This document shows, in pieces, positions 1-6,759 of a stretch of DNA of 9,443 nucleotides. Where the stretch lies: NCBI GenBank assembly GCA_003661125.1, contig QMVO01000047.1:1-9443 (forward strand), read 5' to 3'. Position 1 is the first letter of the stretch, and every line of letters begins with the position of its first letter. The notes beneath the pieces are model-generated. The model saw nothing but the letters and a program-made list of their open reading frames with translations. It made no database searches and had not been told where the DNA came from. Source of the DNA: Methanosarcinales archaeon. Its GTDB lineage: Archaea > Halobacteriota > Syntropharchaeia > Alkanophagales > Methanospirareceae. The position numbers were made by a program, and so were the translations under genes.

Positions 1-1
1 G

Positions 2-118
2 ATTGGCGCTGAATATTACCAGTACATCGCTTCCGTCTTCGCCACGTGGCGGTTACAGGGAAAAGATGTCTACGACGAACTCAAAAAATTGCTCGTCAAT
101 GAGCTTTGTTTGAAATGA
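2..118 (+). CDS. IS66-like transposase, C-terminal fragment (cut by window edge)
   Basis: An open frame enters from the left edge and stops at TGA 116-118, giving 38 residues. The pattern G-A-E-Y-Y-x-Y-I-A-S, then A-T-W-R-L-Q-G-K-D-V-Y-D-E-L-K-K-L-L, resembles the end of IS66-family transposases. In those, a Gly-Ala-x-x-x-Tyr segment is followed by a Thr-x-(R/K)-x-Q-G-(K/R) stretch and a leucine-rich helix. This is pattern recognition on a short fragment; the catalytic DDE region lies outside the window. The gene converges on cdc6, with only 15 nt between the two stop codons, so the element's right end must lie in that gap or inside the 3' end of cdc6. Whether the upstream part is intact cannot be judged. 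Confidence 0.55.
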   Translation: MGAEYYQYIASVFATWRLQGKDVYDELKKLLVNELCLK

Positions 119-133
119 GCTAAGCAAATACAT

Positions 134-1324
134 TTATTTTAACGCCTTAATGCTAAAATTGGATAACGTCTTGAGCTCATAGTCTGCAAATAAAACAGGC
201 TGGATCAACTCTTCTGGCACATTTAGTGAAATCTCTCTTGTCATGCCATACCTGCCTCTGTTTACAGTCACTGCGTTTATCAACTCTAAAGAGTCCAATT
301 CTGAGATTAAATCGATCAAACGCCGCTGCGTTAGCGGTTTTGCACCCAAATGGTCACACAATCTCCGATACATATAATAAACTTCGCCACTGATGAAATA
401 TCTTTCGTTCTTTTCTCTGGTTAGCATGAGCACACTACTTAACAAAATCTTGTGATGCAACGGCATTGTTTTCACCACCCTAACTGTACTATTAGCTTCT
501 ATCTTTTTACTTGCGATCCTTACATGTTCCTCAACGACCTTTTTGGATTTCGTGCGCTCTGCAATTTCTCCTGCCATAAGTAGTAAGTCAATAGCACGCT
601 TCGCATCTCCATTCCGCTTTGTTGCAAGAGCTGCGCATAGCGGTATCACCGCATCGTCAAGCGCAGAATAATTGAACGCTTTATGCACTCTCTCGGTCAG
701 AATATCCTTTAACTGGTCGGTACTGTAAGTTGGAAATATTATTTCTTTCGCACCTAATGAAGATCGCTGGTCCTGTAGTTCTGAGGAGGGCAGGAAATTC
801 GAGATACCTATTACGCTTATCCTCGCCTTATTCAGTTCGCTGTTTATCCTTAAGAGTTTATATAAGGTTTCATCTTCTTTGGTCACTAACTTGTCCATTT
901 CATCTAAAATAACCACTACGTATCTATCTTCCGTATCTATCTTTTCCTTAATCTCTGAATAGATCGCATCGGTTGGCCAACCAAACACTGGAACACGCTT
1001 ATTGAAAAACCTTGCTAAATAACTCAATACTCGATGATGTGTGTAGAATAACTCACAATTGATGAATATGAGAGCGTAATTACAGGTTCGTGCCATTTCC
1101 TCAAATTGGTTGCATACATACTTTACCGTTGCGGTCTTCCCTGTTCCTGTCTTGCCGAAGACCAAAATATTTGAGGGTGTCTTCCTCTTTAATGTTGTGG
1201 AGAGAACATCAGTCAAACTTGCTATTTGCTCCTTCCGATGTGGTAGATTTTCAGGAATATAGGAACTACGAAGTACCTCTTTATCTGCAAATATTTTCCC
1301 ATCACTAAAATACTCTTCAGACAT
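134..1324 (-). CDS. cdc6: Orc1/Cdc6 family replication initiator (AAA+ ATPase)
   Basis: The 396-residue protein has the architecture of archaeal Orc1/Cdc6, which binds origin DNA and loads the MCM helicase. Visible elements in order are an N-terminal segment with I-P-E-x-L-P-H-R (23-30), Walker A GKTGTGKT (57-64), Walker B VVVILDEMD (136-144), a sensor-1 type Asn in GISN (173-176), and sensor 2 GDAKRAIDLL (239-248). A winged-helix DNA-binding region spans about 285-385. Length is normal for the family. ATG at 1322-1324 lies inside the 3' end of pheA (8-nt overlap), so translation is probably coupled. Only a weak AAGG lies upstream. Replication initiators often sit beside an origin, but both flanks here are coding and I see no origin-box repeats. 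It could be a secondary paralogue of the main initiator. Confidence 0.95.
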   Translation of the reverse strand: MSEEYFSDGKIFADKEVLRSSYIPENLPHRKEQIASLTDVLSTTLKRKTPSNILVFGKTGTGKTATVKYVCNQFEEMARTCNYALIFINCELFYTHHRVLSYLARFFNKRVPVFGWPTDAIYSEIKEKIDTEDRYVVVILDEMDKLVTKEDETLYKLLRINSELNKARISVIGISNFLPSSELQDQRSSLGAKEIIFPTYSTDQLKDILTERVHKAFNYSALDDAVIPLCAALATKRNGDAKRAIDLLLMAGEIAERTKSKKVVEEHVRIASKKIEANSTVRVVKTMPLHHKILLSSVLMLTREKNERYFISGEVYYMYRRLCDHLGAKPLTQRRLIDLISELDSLELINAVTVNRGRYGMTREISLNVPEELIQPVLFADYELKTLSNFSIKALK

Positions 1325-2180
1325 TTTTCGCCTTCGGATAAGCCCCCAGGATTTTTAGCATTGCGACTTTTCGTTCAACGCCTTTTAGCGCTTCTTTTAT
1401 CGTCGCATCTTCTATATGTCCTTCGCAATCTATATGAAACATGTAATCACCAAGCGCACGCTTAGAAGGTCGCGACTCTATTTTCGTAAGGTTTATTTTT
1501 CGCTGAGCGAATTCACCTAAGACATCGTATAACGCTCCAGGGCGGTCCTTCAGATAGATCAATACAGAGGTCTTGTCCTTTCCCGTAGGTGCGGTTTTGG
1601 TCCCAGAAGCTGAAGAAGAAAGCACGACAAATCTCGTAACGCTGTCTTTATCCTGAACGTCTTCTGCCAATATGTTGAGCCCGTATCTCCGCGCTGCTTC
1701 TCCAGACGCTAATGCCGCTACTTCTTCGGATTCCGAAGCCAACTTCGCGGCGCTTGCAGTACTGTCCGCTGATTTTATCTCTGCATCTTTTAGCATTACT
1801 TTCAATCGTTTCCTTATGAAGAGCTTACACTGTGCTAATGCATGTGGATGCGAGACCACTTTTTTTATCTTTGTAAAAGAGCCTTTACCGAGCAAGTGGA
1901 TTTCTATCGGCAATAATACCCCTCCCACTATCTGCATCTCCACAGAATTCTCACTCGAAAGAACGTCTAACGTCTCTCCTACCGAACCTTCCAAAGAATT
2001 CTCTATGGGTATGATTCCATAATCTATTTCCCTCCTTATCAGGCTTTCTGATATATCAATTATCGTTTCGTAATATTTTTTCTCAACCTTCTCTTCCTTG
2101 CCAGCTTCTTTTCCTTTAAGCCATAACTCTGCTGCGGTCTCCGAGAATGTCCCTGCGGGTCCCAATATGCCTATTTTCAT
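1317..2180 (-). CDS. pheA: Prephenate dehydratase with C-terminal ACT domain
   Basis: The 287-residue protein converts prephenate to phenylpyruvate in phenylalanine biosynthesis, in the cytoplasm. The catalytic domain shows G-P-A-G-T-F-S-E (7-14), P-I-E-N-S-L-E-G-S-V-G-E-T (58-70), H-P-H-A-L-A-Q-C (111-118) and the conserved T-R-F (182-184), whose Thr is needed for catalysis in this family. An ACT domain follows (about 203-282), with G-A-L-Y (215-218) and E-S-R-P (235-238). Those are the motifs that bind phenylalanine, so feedback inhibition is expected. There is no fused chorismate mutase, unlike the enterobacterial P-protein; the monofunctional form is usual in archaea. ATG at 2178-2180 has no clear Shine-Dalgarno sequence. 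The 68-nt AT-rich gap after moeA could hold a weak promoter. Confidence 0.96.
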   Translation of the reverse strand: MKIGILGPAGTFSETAAELWLKGKEAGKEEKVEKKYYETIIDISESLIRREIDYGIIPIENSLEGSVGETLDVLSSENSVEMQIVGGVLLPIEIHLLGKGSFTKIKKVVSHPHALAQCKLFIRKRLKVMLKDAEIKSADSTASAAKLASESEEVAALASGEAARRYGLNILAEDVQDKDSVTRFVVLSSSASGTKTAPTGKDKTSVLIYLKDRPGALYDVLGEFAQRKINLTKIESRPSKRALGDYMFHIDCEGHIEDATIKEALKGVERKVAMLKILGAYPKAKNV

Positions 2181-2248
2181 TTTCTTATCTTATCTTTTTA
2201 ATAATTATTCTATGTAAAGCCTTTTAAAAATATCGTAAAAATGCGCTG
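2181..2248 (-). promoter_or_regulatory. AT-rich gap between moeA and pheA, possible internal promoter
   Basis: This 68-nt spacer is the longest gap inside the minus-strand run from csl4 to cdc6, apart from the stretch holding the tRNA. On the minus strand it contains TTTTTAAAAGG and TTATTAAAAAG, both TATA-like, and it has no good ribosome-binding site before the pheA ATG. It may let pheA and cdc6 be transcribed separately from moeA. This rests on composition alone. Confidence 0.25.
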
Positions 2249-3451
2249 CTACCAATACACATTCACTTCTATCGTCTCTCCCTCTTCTATACCTTCTTTA
2301 TTCTCCTCTATTACTACAAACCCATCGGATTTTGTCATGCTAGATAATATACCCGAGCCGCTCACTCTTATTGGCTCTGCATAATACACATTCTCCACGC
2401 AAAGCAGCCTTACACGCACAAAATCCGTTCTACCTACTGCAGAAGGGATTTTTTTACCTGCCACTGCGAAAACTCCCATTCCTTTTTCCTTCATTCCATG
2501 CATCGCATACAAAAAAGGTCTTACGAGCATTTCAAATGCAGATATCGTCGCTACTGGATAACCGGGGAGAAGAAACACAGGCTTGTTAGTTACGATACCA
2601 AAACCCGTTGGTTCGCCTGGTCGAATAGCCACACCGTGAAATATAAGTTTTCCTGCCTCTTCTACCACATCGGCTATGAAATCTCTTTTACCTACGGAGC
2701 TCCCACCACTTATTAATAGTCCATCGCAATTCTTTAACTCTAAGGAAGATGTTATCGTGTTTTTAATCTCTTCATAATCGTCTCTCACTATGCCGATCCT
2801 GTATGGCATTGCAATTTTCTTGACCAGAGCTTCTAACACATAACTGTTCACATCAGCTATCTTTCTTTCTCCTTCAAAATCAAAATACTTTGGTTCAGAA
2901 AGCTCATCACCTGTGGAGATTATCCCAAACTTGGCTTTTTTATACACCTTCACCTTTGTCCTGAAAAGAGATGCGAGCATCCCTATATCATAACCCTTCA
3001 ACTTTCTCCCCGCTTTTAAAACCTCTTCTCCCTTTTTTACGTCCTCTCCCCTAAAAGAAACGTTTTTACCTGGTGTGACGGGTTTAAAAATTTCCAGGCT
3101 ATCTCCCTTTTCCTTTGCATATTCACGCATAACAACGGCATTGCTCCCTTTTGGTAGCGGCATCCCTGTTTGTATTGGCATATATTCTCCCTCTCCTATT
3201 TCCCCTGCACTCTTCTTTAAAAATGCCGGATTATTTGGAGATGCACCAAAAGAGTCTTCTCCTCTAATTGCATACCCGTCCATCGCGGCACGGTCGAAAG
3301 AAGGGCTATCTATGGGCGAATAAACGTCTTCTGCCAAAACCCTGTTCAAAGCATCGTCAAACTCGATTTCTTCTTTTTCTGTTAGCTTTGCATAAGATAG
3401 AAGCGTCTTCAATGCTTCTTCCATCGAAATAAGCGTACGAAAAAGTTTCAT
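2249..3451 (-). CDS. moeA: Molybdopterin molybdenumtransferase MoeA
   Basis: The 400-residue protein is of normal MoeA length. MoeA inserts molybdate, or tungstate in many anaerobic archaea, into adenylylated molybdopterin. Visible signatures are the N-terminal L-I-S-M-E-E-A-L (7-14), F-D-R-A-A-M-D-G-Y-A (52-61), T-G-M-P-L-P-K-G-S-N-A-V-V (95-107), I-S-T-G-D-E-L (178-184), and the MoCF-type S-G-G-S-S-V-G-K-R-D (248-257). R-P-G-E-P-T-G-F-G (277-285) and L-P-G-Y-P-V-A (295-301) follow, then the C-terminal domain IV. Residue 280 is Glu where E. coli MoeA has Lys (K-P-G-K-P), a mild variation. ATG at 3449-3451 lies 5 nt after the larC stop and lacks a visible Shine-Dalgarno. A downstream Met at residue 10 is less likely, because the residues before it fit the family start. 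Confidence 0.96.
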   Translation of the reverse strand: MKLFRTLISMEEALKTLLSYAKLTEKEEIEFDDALNRVLAEDVYSPIDSPSFDRAAMDGYAIRGEDSFGASPNNPAFLKKSAGEIGEGEYMPIQTGMPLPKGSNAVVMREYAKEKGDSLEIFKPVTPGKNVSFRGEDVKKGEEVLKAGRKLKGYDIGMLASLFRTKVKVYKKAKFGIISTGDELSEPKYFDFEGERKIADVNSYVLEALVKKIAMPYRIGIVRDDYEEIKNTITSSLELKNCDGLLISGGSSVGKRDFIADVVEEAGKLIFHGVAIRPGEPTGFGIVTNKPVFLLPGYPVATISAFEMLVRPFLYAMHGMKEKGMGVFAVAGKKIPSAVGRTDFVRVRLLCVENVYYAEPIRVSGSGILSSMTKSDGFVVIEENKEGIEEGETIEVNVYW

Positions 3452-3456
3452 TTTGT

Positions 3457-4656
3457 TTACATTATATGCCTTTTCCTTGCATTTTCCTCCACGAGCTTTA
3501 TTACTTCTTTTAGAGGCATTCTTAGCTCTTTTGCCACCTTCTTTGCATCCTCAAATTCCGCTGCCACGTTTAGCAGATTACCCTTCGCATCTCTGCCTAT
3601 CTTCACGCCTACTTCCTTTTCCACCCCTTTTATTCTCATCTTTACCTTCCTTTGTTCTCTATTTGCAACGAACCGGTGCTTTACTTGCATAACGCGAACA
3701 CCTAACGACCCGGTTTCTTCCATTATACGATATGCTGTTCGAGAAGCGTCCTGTGGGGTGACGATCACTTTGATAAGGTGCCCACTTCTACCTTTTTTCA
3801 TCTGTGCTGGCAAGATAGCCACATCCTTCGCACCTTCCGCCATGAGAACCTCTATAAGATTACCCAGCACTTCTCCAGTAACATTGTCAACATTTGTTTC
3901 CAGCACTTCCACCTCATCTCTTAGCAAGGATACCGATTCCTCGATTTCGCCTATGCTTATTCTTAACACATTAGGCATTGGTAAGTCCCTGGTTCCTGCG
4001 CCGTAGCCCGTTTTTTCGATTCGCATCTGAGGTAAGAAGGGTTCAGAGTGTTGGACAAAATGGGCAAATATCGCTGCTCCTGTCGGTGTAAGCAGTTCAG
4101 TTGCAACAGGTCCGCCTTGGTATAACAAAGAAGTATTTTTCAATATTTCTACGGTTGCTGGTGCAGGGACAGGCAAGGACCCATGCTCCGTGTTCACAAA
4201 TCCACTGCCTACTGAAATTGGTGTACTTATAATCATGTCAGCATGAATGTCTAAAAAAGCAATACTGCTCCCTATCAAATCACCTATTGTGTCCAAATCG
4301 CCAAGCTCGTGAAAAGTTAACCTCTCTTTCGGCTCTCCGTGCACTTTCGACTCTGCATTCGCTATTCTTTCAAATACGTTCAAAGAGTGCTGTATTACCT
4401 CTTTACTCAATCCACTGTCTTCTATTGTTTTTATTATATCTCTGTATGACCTCACGCTCCCGGCACCCCTCTTACTCATGAATTCCACTTTTTTTGCTAC
4501 TATCCCCCGCTTTTCCACCTCTTTTACTTCCAGTTCGAGGTCAAAAGCAGAAATCGCATCTCTTATCCTCGATTCATCCGCACCCAAATCCAGTAGACCG
4601 CCGATAACCATGTCGCCAGAGGCGCCTGAGAAAGGTTCAAACACTAATGCTTTCAT
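3457..4656 (-). CDS. larC: Nickel-pincer cofactor nickel insertase LarC
   Basis: The 399-residue protein is a full-length LarC. This CTP-dependent enzyme inserts nickel into pyridinium-3,5-bisthiocarboxylic acid mononucleotide, the last step in making the cofactor of lactate racemase and other LarA-type racemases and epimerases. Family patterns are F-E-P-F-S-G-A-S-G-D-M (6-16), F-H-E-L-G-D-L-D-T-I-G-D (115-126), H-G-S-L-P-V-P-A-P-A-T (158-168), G-Y-G-A-G-T-R-D (217-224) with P-N-V-L-R (228-232), T-N-V-D-N-V-T-G-E (254-262) and M-K-K-G-R-S-G (286-292). The two halves, split as LarC1/LarC2 by a frameshift in Lactobacillus plantarum, are one continuous frame here. LarA, LarB and LarE are not in the window, so the client enzyme is unknown. 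It lies 23 nt after the aRF1 stop and 5 nt before moeA; no Shine-Dalgarno is visible. Confidence 0.93.
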   Translation of the reverse strand: MKALVFEPFSGASGDMVIGGLLDLGADESRIRDAISAFDLELEVKEVEKRGIVAKKVEFMSKRGAGSVRSYRDIIKTIEDSGLSKEVIQHSLNVFERIANAESKVHGEPKERLTFHELGDLDTIGDLIGSSIAFLDIHADMIISTPISVGSGFVNTEHGSLPVPAPATVEILKNTSLLYQGGPVATELLTPTGAAIFAHFVQHSEPFLPQMRIEKTGYGAGTRDLPMPNVLRISIGEIEESVSLLRDEVEVLETNVDNVTGEVLGNLIEVLMAEGAKDVAILPAQMKKGRSGHLIKVIVTPQDASRTAYRIMEETGSLGVRVMQVKHRFVANREQRKVKMRIKGVEKEVGVKIGRDAKGNLLNVAAEFEDAKKVAKELRMPLKEVIKLVEENARKRHIM

Positions 4657-4679
4657 CGTAAGTAATTATAAAATGGTAT

Positions 4680-5771
4680 TTACTTTGCCCTGTACCTCAA
4701 TAGAGCGGCAACGCCACCAAATGCACGCTTTAATTGCGCGCCTTCCTCAAAATCCGTTGATATGACTTCCACATCTGCTCCTATCTCCTCGGCTTTCTCC
4801 ACCAACTCGTGCATGAGCTCCGTATCGAGTTCCTCAGAAAACAAAAGCGCGTCCACAGCGCCAATTTCCAATTTCTTTCTCACTTCTTCTTCTCCATATG
4901 CAACCATTCTCTCGTCTTTTGCCAATAGCTTCATAAACCGCACCATGAGCCTCTTCTCACTCATCAAATCCAGACCTTCCAGGACATCCTCTGCCTTGTC
5001 AACGAGCTCATAAAGTCCGGATTCATCTGTATAGGCAACATCAAAAGCGCCAAGAATCTTATTCTGCAGTTCGTAATGCAAATAAGACCCCTTTATAAAA
5101 TCCTCTTTCGTTGGACTTGGTCCTCCGATTAAAATGCCCCGCATGTCCTTGATTTGAAGCAAAATTCTTGTTGCATGCTCGCCTATTCGCTTATAAAAAT
5201 CTTCTGTTGCAATCTCTCGCAATCTTTGAAATCGTGGTGCTGACTGCCCTCCCTTTCTTATCTTTCCAGGAACCGCAGAAGTCAAGTGCTTCATCGTCTC
5301 CACCACCTTTCCTGTCAAGATGCCTATCGTCGCTTCTCTTTTGTCAAGCACGATTAAACCATATTTTTCGTGCTCCTCAACCATCTCTTCCAACGGCTGG
5401 AGGTAGAAGCTCGAATCACAATGGTAGATGTAAGACAGTATTTTCTCTGGTGGCTCCACGATGAAAGTTTCTATATCGGTCTTGTCTCCTCCCTTCTCTA
5501 CCGCACCACAGAATATAACCACACCATTTTCTCCTACCTGCACATACTTCAGCTTGGATAAGATGGAATCCAAAGAACTTTGAACGTTGGTACGAGTGGA
5601 TTTGCTTTTTATGTTCATCGCTTGCCCATATTCTTCTCTGAGATGAGAAGTAACATCTGATATTTGCTTATCTGGTGGAATGTAAACAGATACAAGCTCT
5701 GTTCCTCTGCCACTCTTCTTTCTCAGCTCTTCCAATACCTTCCTGAATTCATATTTCTTTATTCGTTCCAT
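4680..5771 (-). CDS. prf1: Peptide chain release factor subunit 1 (aRF1), short form
   Basis: This is the class I translation termination factor, which reads stop codons in the A site and triggers peptidyl-tRNA hydrolysis. All three functional signatures are present: N-I-K-S (53-56) and Y-x-C-x-x-x-F (116-122) for stop-codon recognition, and G-G-Q (174-176) for peptide release. The C-terminal end (about 331-361) has the conserved ISTDFEEG, A-F-G-G-V-A and L-L-R-Y patterns. At 363 residues it is about 50 shorter than the usual archaeal aRF1 of roughly 405-420. The gap falls between L-L-F-S-E-E-L (309-315) and M-H-E-L-V-E-K-A (320-327), where most homologues carry a minidomain, often with zinc-binding cysteines. 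No cysteine remains there. A weak AAGGAAAC precedes the ATG. The gene begins 39 nt after tRNA-Gly and is probably cotranscribed with it. Confidence 0.94.
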   Translation of the reverse strand: MERIKKYEFRKVLEELRKKSGRGTELVSVYIPPDKQISDVTSHLREEYGQAMNIKSKSTRTNVQSSLDSILSKLKYVQVGENGVVIFCGAVEKGGDKTDIETFIVEPPEKILSYIYHCDSSFYLQPLEEMVEEHEKYGLIVLDKREATIGILTGKVVETMKHLTSAVPGKIRKGGQSAPRFQRLREIATEDFYKRIGEHATRILLQIKDMRGILIGGPSPTKEDFIKGSYLHYELQNKILGAFDVAYTDESGLYELVDKAEDVLEGLDLMSEKRLMVRFMKLLAKDERMVAYGEEEVRKKLEIGAVDALLFSEELDTELMHELVEKAEEIGADVEVISTDFEEGAQLKRAFGGVAALLRYRAK

Positions 5772-5810
5772 AGTTTCCTTTTCCGAAAACGCTTTTTTCT
5801 TAAAGTTTTA

Positions 5811-5912
5811 TGCGGCAACCGGGGTTCGAACCCGGGTTACAGGCTATTCCCCCACCCTTTCTTTGTTAAAAGTTGTTGGGAAGCCCGTGTCCTACCGCTA
5901 GACTATTGCCGC
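5811..5912 (-). tRNA. tRNA-Gly (anticodon CCC) with a 31-nt intron
   Basis: Read on the minus strand, the gene folds into a full cloverleaf. The acceptor GCGGCAA pairs with TTGCCGC, followed by discriminator A. The D-stem is GTCT/GGAC with the loop AGCGGTA. The anticodon stem is CGGGC/GCCTG with one G-U pair, and the T-arm is CCGGG/CCCGG around TTCGAAC. The anticodon loop starts TTCCCA, giving anticodon CCC (glycine), and is interrupted after position 37. Exons are 5877-5912 and 5811-5845, 71 nt spliced. CCA is not encoded. The first 15 nt of the tRNA are also the last codons and stop of rpoL. A TATA-like stretch just upstream (about 5919-5927) is too close to act as the tRNA promoter, so processing from the rpoL transcript is likely. 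Confidence 0.93.
5846..5876 (-). other. tRNA-Gly intron at position 37/38
   Basis: The 31-nt insert separates the 5' half of the anticodon loop (TTCCCA) from A38 and the 3' anticodon stem. Exon bases TCCC (33-36) can pair with GGGA near the 3' end of the intron. They form the central 4-bp helix of a bulge-helix-bulge, leaving ATA as a 3-nt bulge before the stem. This is the structure cut by the archaeal splicing endonuclease. The 5' bulge and outer intron helix are less regular, so the exact cut sites are inferred from the canonical 37/38 position. Confidence 0.82.
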
Positions 5913-6182
5913 TTTCGATTTTTTATACAGCGTCTCAAACTCTTCAAATTCTGACGCCAGTGAAGCAGCTGCTGACTTTATCGCCTCTATCGGGTCTCCT
6001 TCCTTCATCTTTACATGCAAAACGGGGTTGCTCATGAGTGTATGTTTGATGTTATAGGTTGCGATATAAACCTTTTCATTCGACAACAGCTTTGATGTAA
6101 GAGGAGCTAAAAGTGTATGGTCCTCTCCCTCTACCTCTATCCTCACCTCTTTCTCCTTCTTTTCCAGCATCTTTAGCTTCAT
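5898..6182 (-). CDS. rpoL: DNA-directed RNA polymerase subunit Rpo11 (RpoL)
   Basis: The 94-residue product matches the archaeal Rpb11 homologue, which pairs with Rpo3 (RpoD) to form the assembly platform of RNA polymerase. Family patterns are R-I-E-V-E-G-E-D-H-T-L (15-25), the V-Y-I-A-T-Y stretch, S-N-P-V-L-H-V-K (51-58), G-D-P-I-E-A-I (62-68), and a C-terminal amphipathic helix ending L-Y-K-K-S. I chose the ATG at 6180-6182 because AGGAGG lies 9 nt upstream. The in-frame ATG at 6189-6191 touches that Shine-Dalgarno and would leave no spacer. The Shine-Dalgarno overlaps the csl4 stop, so the two are tightly coupled. The last four codons and TAG lie inside tRNA-Gly. Confidence 0.95.
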   Translation of the reverse strand: MKLKMLEKKEKEVRIEVEGEDHTLLAPLTSKLLSNEKVYIATYNIKHTLMSNPVLHVKMKEGDPIEAIKSAAASLASEFEEFETLYKKSKAAIV

Positions 6183-6191
6183 GTTTTCCAT

Positions 6192-6197
6192 CCTCCT
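6192..6197 (-). promoter_or_regulatory. Shine-Dalgarno that fixes the rpoL start
   Basis: The minus strand reads AGGAGG, a perfect anti-16S match, and it overlaps the TAG stop of csl4 (6196-6198). It touches the ATG at 6191 directly but lies 9 nt before the ATG at 6182. The second spacing is workable and the first is not. Confidence 0.8.
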
Positions 6198-6759
6198 AAA
6201 TCACGCCCTTACCATAATCCTCTGATATTTTTCTCGTTTCCACTCTTCTACATCTCTCACAGGTCAAAACATTCCCCTTCTTCTCCAGGTCCCCTTTGCA
6301 CTTCATGCACATCGCTTTTATCACGCCCAAATCCCGATCTTCTGTGCTAAGTCTCAATGTCTTTATGTCTATTACTCTTGCCTTTACCACATCAAGATAA
6401 CCAAACTCTTGCTTCAATTCACTCACATACCCCTTTTTTACGTTTGATATATGGATAACCCCCGGAGTAGAGGCGGCAATTTCTCGCTTCTCCTTCCCTT
6501 TCACGCACGCGATACTCACAATAGCAACAGTGTCTTTTATATCCTCTATTCTGCCTATAACTACATCACCCTCCGCGAGCATTGGCGGTGTTTCCACTAC
6601 CGGCTGGACATTTATGACCCTTCTATCACTTATGTTAACCACGCCGAGCAGAGAGGCATATAAATTCCCTTCTTCATCATACACGCCTCTTCCAAGCATA
6701 AATTCCTCGGTAGTACCCAGGAAATCCCCTGGAACCACAATTTCTTTATCTTTCCACAT
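6196..6759 (-). CDS. csl4: Exosome RNA-binding subunit Csl4
   Basis: This 187-residue protein is the archaeal Csl4 cap subunit, which sits on the Rrp41/Rrp42 ring with Rrp4 and DnaG and feeds RNA into the exosome for 3'-5' decay and tailing. Three domains are visible. The N-terminal domain has V-V-P-G-D-F-L-G (8-15) and G-R-G-V-Y (23-27). An S1-type domain spans about 62-138 (G-D-V-V-I-G-R-I at 64-71; G-V-I-H-I-S at 100-105). A zinc ribbon has Cys151, Cys154, Cys167 and Cys170. Length is normal. GGAG repeats lie 9 to 14 nt before the ATG, a strong ribosome-binding site. The csl4-rpoL pairing recurs in archaea. The gene heads the minus-strand run and is divergent from ruvC. Confidence 0.95.
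   Translation of the reverse strand: MWKDKEIVVPGDFLGTTEEFMLGRGVYDEEGNLYASLLGVVNISDRRVINVQPVVETPPMLAEGDVVIGRIEDIKDTVAIVSIACVKGKEKREIAASTPGVIHISNVKKGYVSELKQEFGYLDVVKARVIDIKTLRLSTEDRDLGVIKAMCMKCKGDLEKKGNVLTCERCRRVETRKISEDYGKGVI

Noticed and set aside
134..2248. A replication origin beside cdc6
   Set aside because: Both sides of cdc6 are coding or transposon sequence, and I found no repeated origin-box motifs in the short gaps.
5168..5464. Plus-strand open frames inside the aRF1, larC and moeA genes
   Set aside because: They mirror well-supported genes, lack ribosome-binding sites and show no recognisable domains.
5919..5927. TATAAAAAA on the minus strand as the tRNA-Gly promoter
   Set aside because: It is only about 7-15 nt before the tRNA 5' end, whereas archaeal TATA boxes sit about 25-30 nt upstream. 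It also encodes conserved Tyr-Lys-Lys of RpoL.
6183..6191. Longer rpoL start at ATG 6189-6191
   Set aside because: AGGAGG touches that ATG with no spacer; the ATG at 6180-6182 has a 9-nt spacer and fits the family start.
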